Assembly: GCA_920105625.2 (NCBI GenBank)
Contig: OV050030.1
Coordinates: forward strand, 30,870,516 to 30,934,515
Direction: 5' to 3'
Source of the DNA: Clusia tigrina
Lineage: Eukaryota > Arthropoda > Insecta > Diptera > Clusiidae
DNA: 64,000 nt
The notes under the pieces are model-generated. The model was not told the DNA's origin and did not search any database. It saw only the letters and a program-made list of their open reading frames with translations. Positions 1 through 10,199 of this stretch are shown piece after piece. A program made the position numbers and the translations under genes. Positions within the stretch are counted from its first letter, which is position 1; every line of letters begins with the position of its first letter.

Positions 1-192
1 CCTGTCTCGATTGTTGGCAGAACAGTATTGCTTTTTGTCAAATGCATTTTTTCTGTCGTTAACTATTCGATGAACCTGCTCTACTGTTCTATGATATTCG
101 CGAAAGCCAAATTGGTGATGAGGAAGAATGCGTTTTTCATGTAGATGCGTTTTTCGAAGAGTTTTGACATGATACGCAGTAGGCTAATCGGT

Positions 193-558
193 CTATACGA
201 TGACGAATGGTATAAATCCTTTCATGGTTTCGGAATCATTGATATTTCTGACATTTTCCAGGCATTGCAATCCATTAAAAAATGAGGCAAGCACGATGAT
301 CTCTATTTGTGGCAACTCCTTGATAATTTTCCCAGTAATGAGGTCGTGCCCTGGGGCTATGTTGGAAGAAAGGTTTCTAATTGCGTTATTTATATCTTTT
401 TGTTTCAATTTAATAGGCGAGCATGTGTAGTCTGACGATGAGTTGTTGTTACTGCGAGGTGGGACATCCTTTAAATGTTCTGCGTAAACATCGGATGTTT
501 CTTCGTCACTTCTTGCCCATTTTCCGTTTGTTGTTCGAATGGGTGGAATTCGGCGCAT
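193..558 (-). pseudogene. Jockey RT N-terminal region
   Basis: An open frame of 121 codons resembles the stretch just before and into the fingers of Jockey-clade reverse transcriptases: an upstream connector, then a block reading NNAIRNLSSNIAPGHDLITG, which corresponds to the usual 'K(A/S)PGxDxI' motif, followed by the LPQ...F..L..C helix. The canonical lysine and proline context is degraded. It is preceded on the same strand by the endonuclease fragment at 967-1383, so it is part of one LINE ORF2. It lacks all catalytic RT motifs and cannot be functional. Confidence 0.75.
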
Positions 559-966
559 AGGTGATTTAATTTTCCTGACAGCTTTCCATAGATAGTAGTT
601 GCTAACGTCAGTTCGAGAAAGATTTTGATGTACCGATCCAAACTGGGCTCTGATTCATGGCGTAAGGCGTTTCTTAAGTTTTCGATGGAAACAGATAACT
701 TCCGTTTTAGGAAAGTAGATCTGAATTTTTGCCATTCTTGAACTCTCCTACTTTTTTCAGTTAGAAGACGATCAATTTGAGTTGAAGTTTTTGGGTGTCT
801 AGAGTTGTCTCAGTTATTGTCGAGTTTGTACGAGGCGTGAAGCACAGCTAGTCTTAGGGTAGATGTAAATAGCTCCAGAAATGTTTCTAATTCCTGATTA
901 GTTTTGAGATGAGGATTAAGAATGAGATGACAGCTAACATATTTTGTGTATTTCAGTCAATTGGTT

Positions 967-1383
967 CTAAGGGGTGTGAAATCGAATGTAGGGCGTAACT
1001 TTTTGTTGAGGTATATTATTGTAGGGGAGTGATCTGAAGAGATGTCGAAAAGTGGTTCCAATTTTAATTCCTCTAGTAACTCCAAAATCTATAAGGTCAG
1101 GGATCTTGCGTGGGTCTGTTGGCCAGTACGATGGTTGTCCTAAAGAGATGGTGGTGTCAGAAAGCATGAAGTCATACAGTTGTTTTCCTTGTGAGTCCCG
1201 GTGGGTGTGTTTAGCATTATAGCCGCCAGCAGCTAGGAAACTTGTTCCCAGGGAAGAGAAGAAATCTGAAAATTGATTTGTTGATATTCTGAATGTTGGA
1301 CTACAGTACACAGCGGAAATAGTTATGTACCAAACAAATTGATGTTGCTTGAAGGTACTCTTTGTTGTATTCTTCCATACCAA
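967..1383 (-). pseudogene. Jockey ORF2 endonuclease fragment
   Basis: The frame contains AAGGYNAKHTHRDSQGKQL and YWPTDPRKIPDLIDFGVTRG, both typical of the C-terminal half of the APE-like endonuclease of Jockey elements. The normal motif is GGDxNAKH; here the catalytic aspartate is missing. The duplicate at 38725-39150 has the same loss, so it predates the duplication. The paralogous element at 42660-42920 still has the aspartate (AGDFNSKH). Downstream of this block the copy has a one-base insertion relative to 38725-39150. Confidence 0.8.
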
Positions 1384-1889
1384 AAAGTGTCATTCTATTT
1401 TTGATTAAAATTCCAGTGCCACCATGTGAATTACCAGCTTTGGTATGTCATAAAATTTATAACCTGGTCTACAAAAATTTTGCTTTTCGGTTAGATGTGT
1501 TTCCGGTATGAGGAGTATATCGATTTCATTCGAGAGTAAAAGTTATTGACTTCTGACTTATGCTGGTTTACCCCGATTGCATTCCATTGACAGATTTTCA
1601 GCACGTTAATTTCTGAGACAACTGAAGCTGCATGAGCTGATTTTGGTTCCTCATCATTTCTTGGATCATAGTTTGTATTGAAGTCATGAACTGCGTGATA
1701 CATTGGGTGAGCGTTGCTATCATTCCTTCAGTGTTGATGATTTGTACCGCTACTCATCTGCGGGTTGACCCCTGACTTAAGCAGCCTTGCGTACGTTTTC
1801 CCTGTGTCGCAATATAAAATTGGCTTCTGTGCTTGTGCAATGACAGGAATATCTGAGTTGAGTGCGCTTATTCTTTATCTGAGGGTCTT

Positions 1890-2264
1890 TAATTCTAATT
1901 TCCTGGTAAACAGGACAACCTCGTAGTTGACTGTATGGTTACCGCCACAATTACTGTAGTGTCTAGTAGCAATGTCAGTTCTGGTCTTGGTTCACTTTGA
2001 TGTAGGGTGTAAATCCCCACAGGCAACACATACACTACGAAGTGTGCAGTAGGACCTTGTATTGGACTAGACCACTCCGTTTCAGGGGTCCTCCACCGTA
2101 ATTCTACGATACATAAGGTAGCGTGGGTTATATATAACATGTACTTTCCCTTTTCTAAGGATTTGGGTGTCTGTCTCAAGCTCTACGCGAAACAGTGGTT
2201 GGGGGGTTTTATTGCGATCAACGCAAGTGAGCAAATAAATTAGATAAGAATATGAATCTCGCAT
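1890..2264 (-). pseudogene. Jockey ORF1 (gag-like) zinc-knuckle region
   Basis: On the minus strand two overlapping frames read as a degraded LINE ORF1 tail: an RITVEDP stretch, then YCTLRSVCVACGDLHPTS and a second Cys/His cluster around NCGGNHTVNY. The same motifs occur on the plus strand at 8394-8678. CCHC knuckles of this spacing bind nucleic acid in Jockey-clade ORF1 proteins. At least one frameshift separates the pieces. This segment is absent from the duplicate block, which skips from 39492 straight to flanking sequence. Confidence 0.65.
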
Positions 2265-2361
2265 TGCCTAAAAGAAAAACTACCATCAAACGTTGGAAGT
2301 TGGGACATTTCTAAAGTAAATTTTTTAAGGCTCTGTGAATGGAAACATTTATAGGCCCAGG

Positions 2362-2385
2362 CAAGGTGAATTTACTTACATGGTG
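2362..2385. repeat. P element copy 1, left terminal inverted repeat
   Basis: The 24 bases are the exact reverse complement of 5576-5599. It differs from the terminal repeats of copy 2 at positions 14 and 20. Confidence 0.95.
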
Positions 2386-2541
2386 GCTGCAAGAGCAGAT
2401 TTTTTTGAATCGATTTTCCCTCAGTAGCTGTCAATATGAAATATGAAAAAAATTGCAAATTGAGTTTTGATTTGTGTGAATAAGTTTTATAATTGTTATT
2501 TTTGTGAAATCTGAACATTAAAAGATTAAAAAATAAACAAT

Positions 2542-5125
2542 ATGCGAAGCAAATGTGGTATGTGTAGTAAATACTCGGGTAAAGGAAATGGATCGTTTTT
2601 CCGTGTACCCAAAAATGAGTAATTCCGACAACAGTGGGTGGATGTATGTGGTGTTAATTTAAAAAAAACGGCAGTTATTTGTGAAGACCATTTTTTGCCC
2701 AGTGATTTCATAAGTGGTCCTGGAGATGTGTGTGCAATAAAACGGTTGCTGCCAAGTGCTGTGCCTTCTTACTCCATTCCCAGTGTGAATTTGCAGGCTA
2801 GCTGTTCTTGGATAGTTGACGGTACTGGTGTTGTTAATTCCTCCACGCAAACTGAGTAAGTTTAAATATTTCATATTAAGAGTTGATATGATTATTTATG
2901 AAATATTAATGTTTTAGTGGTTTTACTAAGACAGCAATAATCAATGAAAACAAAGCTCTTAGGGAAAAAGTGAAGAAGCTGGAGGCAGAGATCACTGAGT
3001 TAAAACTACAATTGGAGAGCAATAAATCTCTGACCACAGCAGTACACGAACTATTTACTATGGGTCAAATAAAAAGGCTATGCGGTACTGATGGTAAAAA
3101 GGCGAACTGGCGGTGGGAAGATGTGTCAAACGCTGTATGCTTACAAGCTGCAGGTCCAAGAGCGTATAGACATTTATATAGCAAAGGATATACCACATTT
3201 TATAACACTGCAGAGGTGGGCAAAAAAAATTCATATTGAGGAAGGCATTCTACGGTTTCCCATAGATTGCATGCGATTTGTGAACAATCTCTCGGAAGAT
3301 GACAAAATTTGTGTGGTCTCTTTTGATGAAATGAAAATTGCTGCTGTATACGAGTACGACTCATCAAAAGATATAGTAAGAAAGCCCACAAATTATGTTC
3401 AACTTGCAATGGTGCGAGGTTTAAAGGCCTCCTGGAAGCAACCTGTCTTTTATAGTTCTGACTGTAAAATGACTAAATCTATAATATATAATATTATAGA
3501 AGCTCTTCACAATGTGAGCTTCCCCGTCGTTGCCATTGTTCCCGACTTGGGTACAACAAATCAATCGCTGTGGAAAGAACTTGGTGTGTCTATTGGTGAG
3601 TTGGTTTATAATAATCAATAGGTATATAATACAAATATATTTTAAATACAATAGATAAGCCTTGGTTCCAAAACCCATGCAATATGGGTGACAAAGTATT
3701 TGTGTTTGCTGACGCTCCACATCTGCTGAAGCTCATGAGAAACCACTATTTAGATTCCGGAATATTGTGGAATGAAAATATTGTCACACCGCAGACAATA
3801 AAGCAACTAATGCAGCATGTGTCCGGATCTGACGTGTCTATTGCCTACAAATTAACTGAAGATCATTTATCCATTCGACAAGCAGGTAAAAAATATAGTA
3901 GTTTCATTTTCAATTTTAAAAAAAATGTGTTCCACACGACACGGCAGATTTCATACAATTATTGAACGATTGGTTTGATGTTCACAACTCCAAGTTAACG
4001 ACATTAAACTACACTGGAAAAGAACCATATGGCAGAGATCTACCGAAACAACAAGAAATTCTGGATAGAATGAATATGTTTGTGGGTAAACCAATTATAC
4101 CCAGAAAAAATACTTTGGCTCCCTTCCAAAGGGGTATTTTGTTGTCAAACATTTCGCTTCGCTTGCTGCATGAATATGTGTCGGAAAGGTACGGAATGCA
4201 ATATATTTGCACATATAGATTAAACCAGGCAAAGGAGGATTACATGATCATCCCAGCTCAAAAGATTTTAAATTTAGACTACGAAAATATATTCTAGGTA
4301 TTTTTCTCAAAAAACTTTTGTGGACGTTCAATATTTACTAATTGTGTGTTTTTACAGCAAAGGAGCTGCTATTTGTGTTTGATCAATGTTTAGTAATTGT
4401 GTTGCAATAGTTTCTAACATATCGTTGAAGGTAACCCAGTAGTAATGTGTTTGTGATAGTAGGATTTTTTGAAAAACTTAGATATACATTAAAACATATT
4501 TATCTAAATAATCAGAAGTGGAACCGGTAATGTGCAGGGAGACGACACGGAGTGGTTAAATTTATCTTTTGACCATTCTAATTCTCAGAGCACTGTTAAT
4601 CCAAATGACAGTACCGTAACACTCACTCAAGATTTAATTGAGCCAATGGATGCTCTCAAGTGTGAAAACATTGTTGAGAATGATAGTGTGCCCGAACTGT
4701 TTCCACAGGAACTAGAGGCCATTTCTAACACCGATATCGACATTCTGTATGAAGATGGGTTAGAATATGTGGCAGGATATATAATTCGAAAACTCAAATT
4801 GGAAGACTTTGAGGAGAATATAGACACTGGTACGTGGGTGGATCAAGTATCTAAAGGTTGGTTAAAGAAACCTTCTACAAATTTTTTGAATAAAATAAAT
4901 AGTTTGGAAAGCATCTTTAATACAACAAATGGGAATGAAATTTTGCACGCACCCAATTTGCAAAGTAGATTAGTTGCGTTAAGTTCAGCTGTTGAATTGC
5001 CTACATCGTTGTTTTTTAAATGCCGGAGGCATTTTCGCATAAAACAATTGAATAAACGGTTGAGAGTGCAGACAGCAAAACAACGCATAATGGGCAACAA
5101 GAAACTATTGAAAATTTTATTATAA
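2542..5125 (+). pseudogene. P-type THAP transposase gene, copy 1 (inactive)
   Basis: The ATG at 2542 opens a THAP zinc finger (CGMC at residues 5-8, tryptophan in QQWV, CEDHF). Predicted introns are 2856-2917 (62 bp) and 3596-3654 (59 bp), both GT-AG and in phase. Exon 2 carries VFVFADAPHLLKLMRNHYLD; the last exon ends NKKLLKILL at 5125, as in P transposases. Lesions: an in-frame TAA at 2620-2622 shared with copy 2; an extra A in the run 3096-3100 that shifts the frame; loss of the intron 3 acceptor and start of exon 3 near 3925; and a 34-bp deletion near 4230 that removes the motif NQDILEHFFG, which holds a conserved acidic residue, probably the catalytic glutamate. The splice joining to the last exon (4296 to about 4520) is unresolved. 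Confidence 0.9.
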
Positions 5126-5575
5126 TCAGGTTTATTAAGGTAAATATTGAAATAATTGTTTTAATATTTATATATTCATATTCTTTATATTATATTAATC
5201 CATTGATTTATTTTTATTCCAGATTTTGCGAACTACTTCAGTGGGTGCGACAACAAATGCAGCAGGAACTCTCTCAGGTAACTTTCAATAAATGTTCTCC
5301 ATTTAAATATTCAAACACTGCACCACTTTATAAATCTATTTGTATAAACTTCTCTATCATATATACATACGATCTCGTATATGGATAATTTCTCACTCAC
5401 ATACTGAAAAATATAGAAATTATAAGTTTATTTAACTATTATATAAATATTTGTATATTTTGTGTACCATTTTAAGCAGTTCTTATGTATTCCTCCATTC
5501 CTCTCAATTTCGTTTATTTTTATCGCACATTGCCTATGTTTCACAATTCCAGAGGTACGAAATTCACCTTGCAGA

Positions 5576-5599
5576 CACCATGTAAGTAAATTCACCTTG
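5576..5599. repeat. P element copy 1, right terminal inverted repeat
   Basis: Exact reverse complement of 2362-2385. A further copy of the terminal tip (AAATTCACCTTG) lies just inside at 5560-5571. Confidence 0.95.
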
Positions 5600-5607
5600 G
5601 GCCCAGG

Positions 5608-6292
5608 TAAGATTCTTAGGAAGTTTGTACCTGCAAGTGGAAACAATTTCATTGAAATTGATCGATTTATTTATCAGTGAATAAAAGCACTATTGTCTAA
5701 ATATGACAGACACGATTTTTGTTGACGTCAGAAAACATCATGAAGCACATAAGTAGAGTGCAGTTTGATTCTAAACGTAAAAAAACTCGTATGATTATTT
5801 GAAAACAACTGGAATAATAAACACATTGTACAATACAAAGAATTTAGCTGTTTATTTCCTCTGACGTCAAATGTCAAAAAGAGTTTTCAAGTTCAAGTAC
5901 AATGCTAGTTGAAAGCAATAATGAAGTTAAGCAAATATTTAACTCACCATTGGAGAGCACTTGAACACTCTCATGTTATTTATGTCCATATGTTTGCTGG
6001 TGTATCTACCCAGAGAGTAGGTGTTTTTGTATTACCTATTTACTAAAAATTTAGTATATACGGCAATGAAGTGCTGCAGAAGTCAGTAATTGTTTAACTT
6101 ATAGATAAGTTTGGAACTAGTAAATTAACCACTTGATATTTTAGTATTAAATTTAGTAGTACATTTTGAAGACTGCCAATAATTGTCACTACAGGGATAT
6201 GGAATATAATTACAACAAACACAATAAATTCACATACACTATTCGTGTGACCAAAAAAAAATGGTCGAAACGGTAAATAAAAATGGAGGGAA
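5608..6292. other. Gene-free stretch; 5754-6044 belongs to the segmental duplication
   Basis: No coding sequence is supported. 5754-6044 matches 39497-39766 closely, including an AAATATTTAA region and the phrase CCCAGAGAGTAGGTG. 5608-5753 continues the LINE that the P element interrupted, or its flank; I cannot place the boundary. 6045-6292 is AT-rich and unique to this block. Confidence 0.6.
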
Positions 6293-6607
6293 TTGAATGT
6301 ATTTTCTTATTCTTCTTTGCCGATACTGCCGAATGCCACTAGCAATGTGCTGAATATTTTATTATGTACTTATAGCCAACATTCACACATTTGTCCAGAA
6401 TTAAGTGAAGCGGGCTACGGGCAAATTCCAATAATTATTGGTGTGAATTTTAATATATATGTAGATTTAACCAAACAAGAAAACCGCACTTTTATCGCTT
6501 TTATGAAAGACAGATTCGATTTGGATCTCGTTAGTAACATTTCGCCAACAACACGATCAACATCCTGCCTTGACCTTGTATTCAGCAGGTATATTTCCAA
6601 AAATTAA
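6293..6607 (+). pseudogene. APE-type endonuclease fragment, Helitron/Helentron-like
   Basis: The frame reads PIIIGVNFNIYVDLTKQENR and FDLDLVSNISPTTRSTSCLD, closely resembling the C-terminal half of the exonuclease-phosphatase fold found at the end of arthropod Helitron-like (Helentron) helicases: 'GGDFNxN..., DxLxL, PTTRxxTxxDxVF'. The catalytic aspartate of GGDFN is replaced (GVNFN). There is no helicase next to it; the nearest Helitron remnants are at 10200-12010 on the other strand. It could also be a LINE endonuclease, but the PTTRS...LDLVF block favours the Helitron type. It is present only in block A. Confidence 0.55.
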
Positions 6608-6841
6608 TTTGTCAACCATATATTCATACCATAAAGCAATTTTAACAGCAATAAAATATAATGTATAAACTATTTAAAAATTTGTTTAAAACAAGTAAAT
6701 AAAAATCACTTGAATTTAAATGCGTACTGTTTTGATTTATCATATCTATAAAATCTGTACTATCTCATTTCAGTCTAAGTTTTATAAAAAAAAATTCACC
6801 GTACGATACATCGAAACTGCCCGCTTTTTATTTTTAAATAT

Positions 6842-7500
6842 TATAAGAGGAGGAAATCATCTAAAACTTCCTCTCGTCATTACGGTGTTTACCCCGGAGA
6901 CTCTCATTAAGTTTTCCGTGGGAGGCCGTAAGAGCATTTACTGCTCACAAGTCAGTATTAGTTCAGTCTATGTGTCAGTCCTGTGTATCTCTAGTTCCGC
7001 ATGGAACTGGTGATTGCGTTAAGCGTAGCGTGCTCGTTCTGCTTTACGCAGCGCAATCATAATGGTGTTCGTTGCCGAGCGTACTGCTTCCCACTTAGTG
7101 AGCGTATCGCACATGTGCTTACAGAAGTTGTCCGTTGTTGGGGGCTCCTCTAGGACAACACCCAATGTCTCCCGATTGCCCTTAAATTGCTGGCAGTAGA
7201 ACAACACGTGTTGAGCCTTCTCGTGCATCCCCGGGCAATGCGGGAAGTAAGGAACCTCCTCAAACATCCGCTCAAATAGGTACTGCTTAAAGCATCCGTG
7301 GCCACTTAGTAGCTGGGTTTAGCTCTCCATGCTTTCTTGTTACCCATGTTGTTATGCATAGAATCAGCCTGAAGGTCCATCTACTTTTGTCCGTTTGCTC
7401 CCATCTGCGTTGCCACTCCGCAATGGTATTGGCTCTTTCCGCAATGATATGTTGAATAGTTGATGTGTGTTCCGTTATGTTACGATACACAGTTATACAA
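6842..7500 (-). mobile_element. R1-type LINE 3' end (block A copy)
   Basis: Two minus-strand frames (7490-7287 then 7267-7019) read as the C-terminus of an R1-like ORF2: TIAEWQRRWEQTDKSRWT, then FPHCPGMHEKAQHVLFYC, a Cys/His cluster, then a helix ending RKAERAR. This is the usual tail of R1-clade elements after the RT. A frameshift separates the two parts near 7280. The run of T on the plus strand below 6842 may be the poly(A) tail. The same segment is at 39949-40560 in block B. Confidence 0.75.
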
Positions 7501-7643
7501 TCTTAGAGTGAAGATCTCAGATTACAGATAGGTTTGGTCAAAAAGTACGAATAATTTTTCTCTGGAATACTAAAATATAACTTTTTCTCAGAATGTATTT
7601 ACCTGAAAATAGATTCTAAGTCACTTGAATTGAATTCAAGTCC

Positions 7644-8360
7644 TTCTATGGCAGCCTCCAGTATAAGGTATTGTAGGCTTTCAATCCAAATGACTTGTTG
7701 TTCCGCGTGTTTAGAGGTATCTCATTTCTTTGCTGAACGAAACACAGTTTCAACCTTCTACAATTCATGGAAGCTGGAGTATACGAATAAAGCCTTTGTA
7801 TTGTGTCAGAAGACTTATAGAGGGGAGTAAGTATTTGAGGAACTTACTAAGTAAATCTGCAACATTAGCCGCCATATTTTGTATACTGTCAGTTATATAA
7901 TTTTTACATATATTAGCAGAGTCCTTGCTAGTTTATTTGGATGACACTTAAGTTGGATTTTATATATCCTTTTTAAATCTACGAGTTCTCTTTCAACCGG
8001 TGATATATTCAGGTCGCGGTGAATATTTTTATTTCTGATGAACCATGGAGCGCCGGTGATCGGTCTCAAAACTTTGTATTGAGCCCTTTGGATTATTCTT
8101 AAATTTGAAGCACTAGCAGTGCCCCAAATCTGGGCACTGAAAGTTCAAATTGGATTAAACAAAGGCTTTTATATAAGCACTTAATACTGTAGTCTTAGCT
8201 GCGATTTGTTATTGATAAGCCAGTATAAGGAACTTGCCCTGAGTTTCATTTAGATTTTCCTCGCTTCTACATGCTTTCTCCAAGTGAGCCGTCGTTCGAA
8301 ATGCACTCCTAAGTATTTGAACTCTGATGATTGCGGGATTCTAATGCCATTTAAGGAGAA
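7644..8360 (-). mobile_element. Jockey RT C-terminal fragment (block A copy)
   Basis: On the minus strand 8471-8250 contains INGIRIPQ..., then FKYLGVHFERRLTWRKHV, the thumb-side block of Jockey reverse transcriptases. Below it the strand continues with a decayed stretch that still reads RNKNIHRDLNISPVERELV. Frames are broken. The homologous block B sequence (41014-41687) is continuous with a much longer RT/EN region, whereas here homology stops at 8359 and a plus-strand ORF1 piece follows. Confidence 0.75.
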
Positions 8361-8364
8361 GAAC

Positions 8365-8850
8365 CTCACAAACGTAACGGTCCAATACAATGTATGAATT
8401 GTCAAGAATTCAACCACTCTAAATCGTACTGCACTCTGCGCAGTGTTTGTGTAGTTTGCGGTGATCTCCACCCTACAAGTATTTGCACCTTAGCTAAAGC
8501 TGACACATCCGCAAAGAAATGTAGTAACTGTGGTGGTAGCCACACGACTAATTACAGAGGTTTCCCTGTATATAAAGATTTAAAATTAAAACTGTCGCAG
8601 GGTATACAATTAAAACGCAACTTATCCCCAAACCCTATTTATATCCACACCTGCCACTACAAATCCTCAGATAGATGACCCTATTATTCAGAAACCTAAT
8701 TCTGGTCAAGCAACATACGCATGTGTTCTGCAGGGCAACGCACGGCAAGTTAACAATAACAATGCATCAAATAGTGGAGTAGAAGCCATGATTCTAAATC
8801 TTACTCAATTCATGTCTACAGTGCAAAATATGCTCTGTAGACATGAATTA
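8365..8850 (+). pseudogene. Jockey-type ORF1 zinc-knuckle fragment
   Basis: The plus-strand frame reads MNCQEFNHSKSYC, SVCVVCGDLHPTSIC and KCSNCGGSHTTNYRG: three consecutive Cys/His knuckles as in Jockey-clade ORF1. The following, out-of-frame part reads TYACVLQGN and LTQFMSTVQNML, like the ORF1 C-terminus. It is a relative of the minus-strand piece at 1890-2264. It joins Jockey RT sequence of opposite polarity at about 8360 and ends at a 15-bp inverted repeat (8807-8849). Confidence 0.75.
8807..8849. repeat. 15-bp perfect inverted repeat at a strand-switch junction
   Basis: Arms AATTCATGTCTACAG (8807-8821) and CTGTAGACATGAATT (8835-8849) flank a 13-base loop. Plus-strand LINE ORF1 sequence ends here and minus-strand LINE RT sequence begins. 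Confidence 0.85.
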
Positions 8851-9128
8851 AAGTGCGTTTCCATCAAAACCTCCATGGACTCCTGACACGAGCCAGTCCA
8901 TGAGCCATCCCGTCTCTTCACACTGCCGAGAACCGTCGTTGTTCTGGACAGTATTTTCCTGAGTCTCGATGCGTTATTTACCGAATCCAGAGTTCCGTAG
9001 AACTGTTGCCAGGACTCCCTTTTTGCAGCATTAATCTTGCTTTTATACTCATTAAAACGGACTCTATAATTTTCCCAATCCTCTTCCAGCCGACTGTTTT
9101 TGGCCTTGTTGAAGAGTCCTCTAGGATT
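8835..9128 (-). pseudogene. R1/LOA-type LINE RT N-terminal fragment
   Basis: The minus-strand frame contains LFNKAKNSRLEEDWENYRVR, AKRESWQQFYGTLDSV and LGSVKRRDGSWT, then LMETHF. This is the stretch between endonuclease and RT fingers in R1/LOA-group elements. It is cut at the inverted repeat below. Above 9126 the sequence switches within about 60 bp (9127-9189) to a Jockey segment homologous to 41708-41771. Confidence 0.7.
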
Positions 9129-9189
9129 GAGGGTGAATGTCACATGTACACTTTTTTGCTCGTTTACCTTGATGCCCCAATCGGCTAGC
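9127..9189 (-). repeat. Short Jockey RT segment shared with block B
   Basis: Matches 41708-41771, where it lies inside a longer Jockey RT just after FADDT (minus-strand reading WLADWGIKVNEQKSVHVTFT). Here it is only about 63 bp long and joins two other LINE fragments. Confidence 0.75.
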
Positions 9190-10150
9190 AGCCAAGTCCG
9201 TATTGAGGAAACTAGCGTGTCCTAGGTTTGTCCTCGCCCACAGATTAAATGCATTCAGTCTGGTAGCAACCGATTTAGTCTGTCTTTGGGGGTAACCAGC
9301 ACAGGAATGCAAAGAGAGCCCCAGTAGGTGTGAAGCGTAGAGCTCTAGTGATCAACGGAGCTGCACTCATTCTGACTTTGTCAATTGGACTCAGGTTACA
9401 AGCCTTGATAGTAGCTGACCACCAAAAAAGAACTCCGAATAGGAGTTTTGGTTCAACCACGGCTGGGTAGAGCCAGAGCATGATTCGAGGTTGCAGGCCC
9501 TATCTAGTGCTTACTGCCCTCCTACAGCAAACCAACGAGCACGATGCTTTACGGACACTCAGCTAGATTGGCCTTCCAGCTGAGCTTCGGATCAAGTATC
9601 AGACCCCGATATTTGACTTTATTGCTTAATCTAAGCGAAGTGCCATTAATCTTGAGCACAATGAAGGAATGTATTTTGTACCTTCTATAGAACAGCATAA
9701 CTTCAGTATTTTCGGGATTTTGGTGAGGGGGTGGTTAGTTGGCTGTGTAATATGCCTTTATCGCTTGTAAGAGGGCCGCTGTGATTGTGTCCACTGGTCA
9801 ACATGAAGCAGATTCTCGATGGAAAGTGGGGTCGGTGAGAAACTAGACTCCAGGGTGGACTGGAATAAGGACCAGTTTGGGCGCTTTCTATTGATTGGTT
9901 TGGCGGACCTAGTGTCTTTTAGTGAGACGTTTACCTGGATATGGGCATTTATGAATTTCTTGTAGTTTAGCCAGCTTGAAACTAGCTTGATAGACTTTTG
10001 ATGATTCCAAAATCAATGAAGTCCGGCTTTTGCAGACATCAGTTAGCCCGCCGAGATATCATCCAGTCCCAGTTTGGATGACACTTCATATAGCCACTTG
10101 CATTTTGGAGAAGTGAGCGCGGAGCCGCATTGTGTGTGTTTAGCACTGGG
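9190..10150 (-). mobile_element. Decayed LOA/R1-group LINE (endonuclease end and RT C-terminal part)
   Basis: Minus strand, from high to low: a region near 10030-9950 reads as an endonuclease end (DFGIIKSLSS), then 9780-9560 reads VMLFYRRYKIHSFIVLKING and LILDPKLSWKANLAEC, then 9481-9275 reads YPAVVEPKLLFGVLFWW and PTGALFAFLCWLP, then 9312-9190 reads NAFNLWARTNLGHASFL. These are successive blocks of the RT palm/thumb of LOA-like elements. Several frameshifts are present and the RT core between endonuclease and 9780 is missing. Confidence 0.65.
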
Positions 10151-10199
10151 TAAACATTTATTCCCTAGTCGATTGAAAATTTCTTACCTTCTCTGATGA

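Larger units (their letters stand above)
1..2353 (-). mobile_element. Jockey-type LINE fragment (block A copy)
   Basis: Read on the minus strand this gives, from high to low coordinates, a zinc-knuckle ORF1 end, an APE-type endonuclease and the first part of a reverse transcriptase, which is the gene order of Jockey-clade LINEs. All frames are broken. Positions 1-1730 match 37730-39492 almost base for base. The part above 1730 exists only here, and the element resumes after the P insertion at 5608. The RT beyond its N-terminal region is outside the window or lost. Confidence 0.8.
2362..5599 (+). mobile_element. P element, copy 1 (3238 bp, TIR and TSD intact)
   Basis: The ends are perfect 24-bp inverted repeats (2362-2385 and 5576-5599, beginning CAAGGTGAATTTAC). 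They are flanked by a perfect 8-bp target duplication GGCCCAGG at 2354-2361 and 5600-5607; 8 bp and a GC-rich site are characteristic of P elements. Inside is a P/THAP9-type transposase gene in plus orientation with short introns. The element sits inside the Jockey-type LINE of block A and is absent from the duplicate block. Compared with copy 2 (54384-57629) the body is close to identical but carries a 1-bp insertion and two deletions, so it cannot make transposase. Confidence 0.95.
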
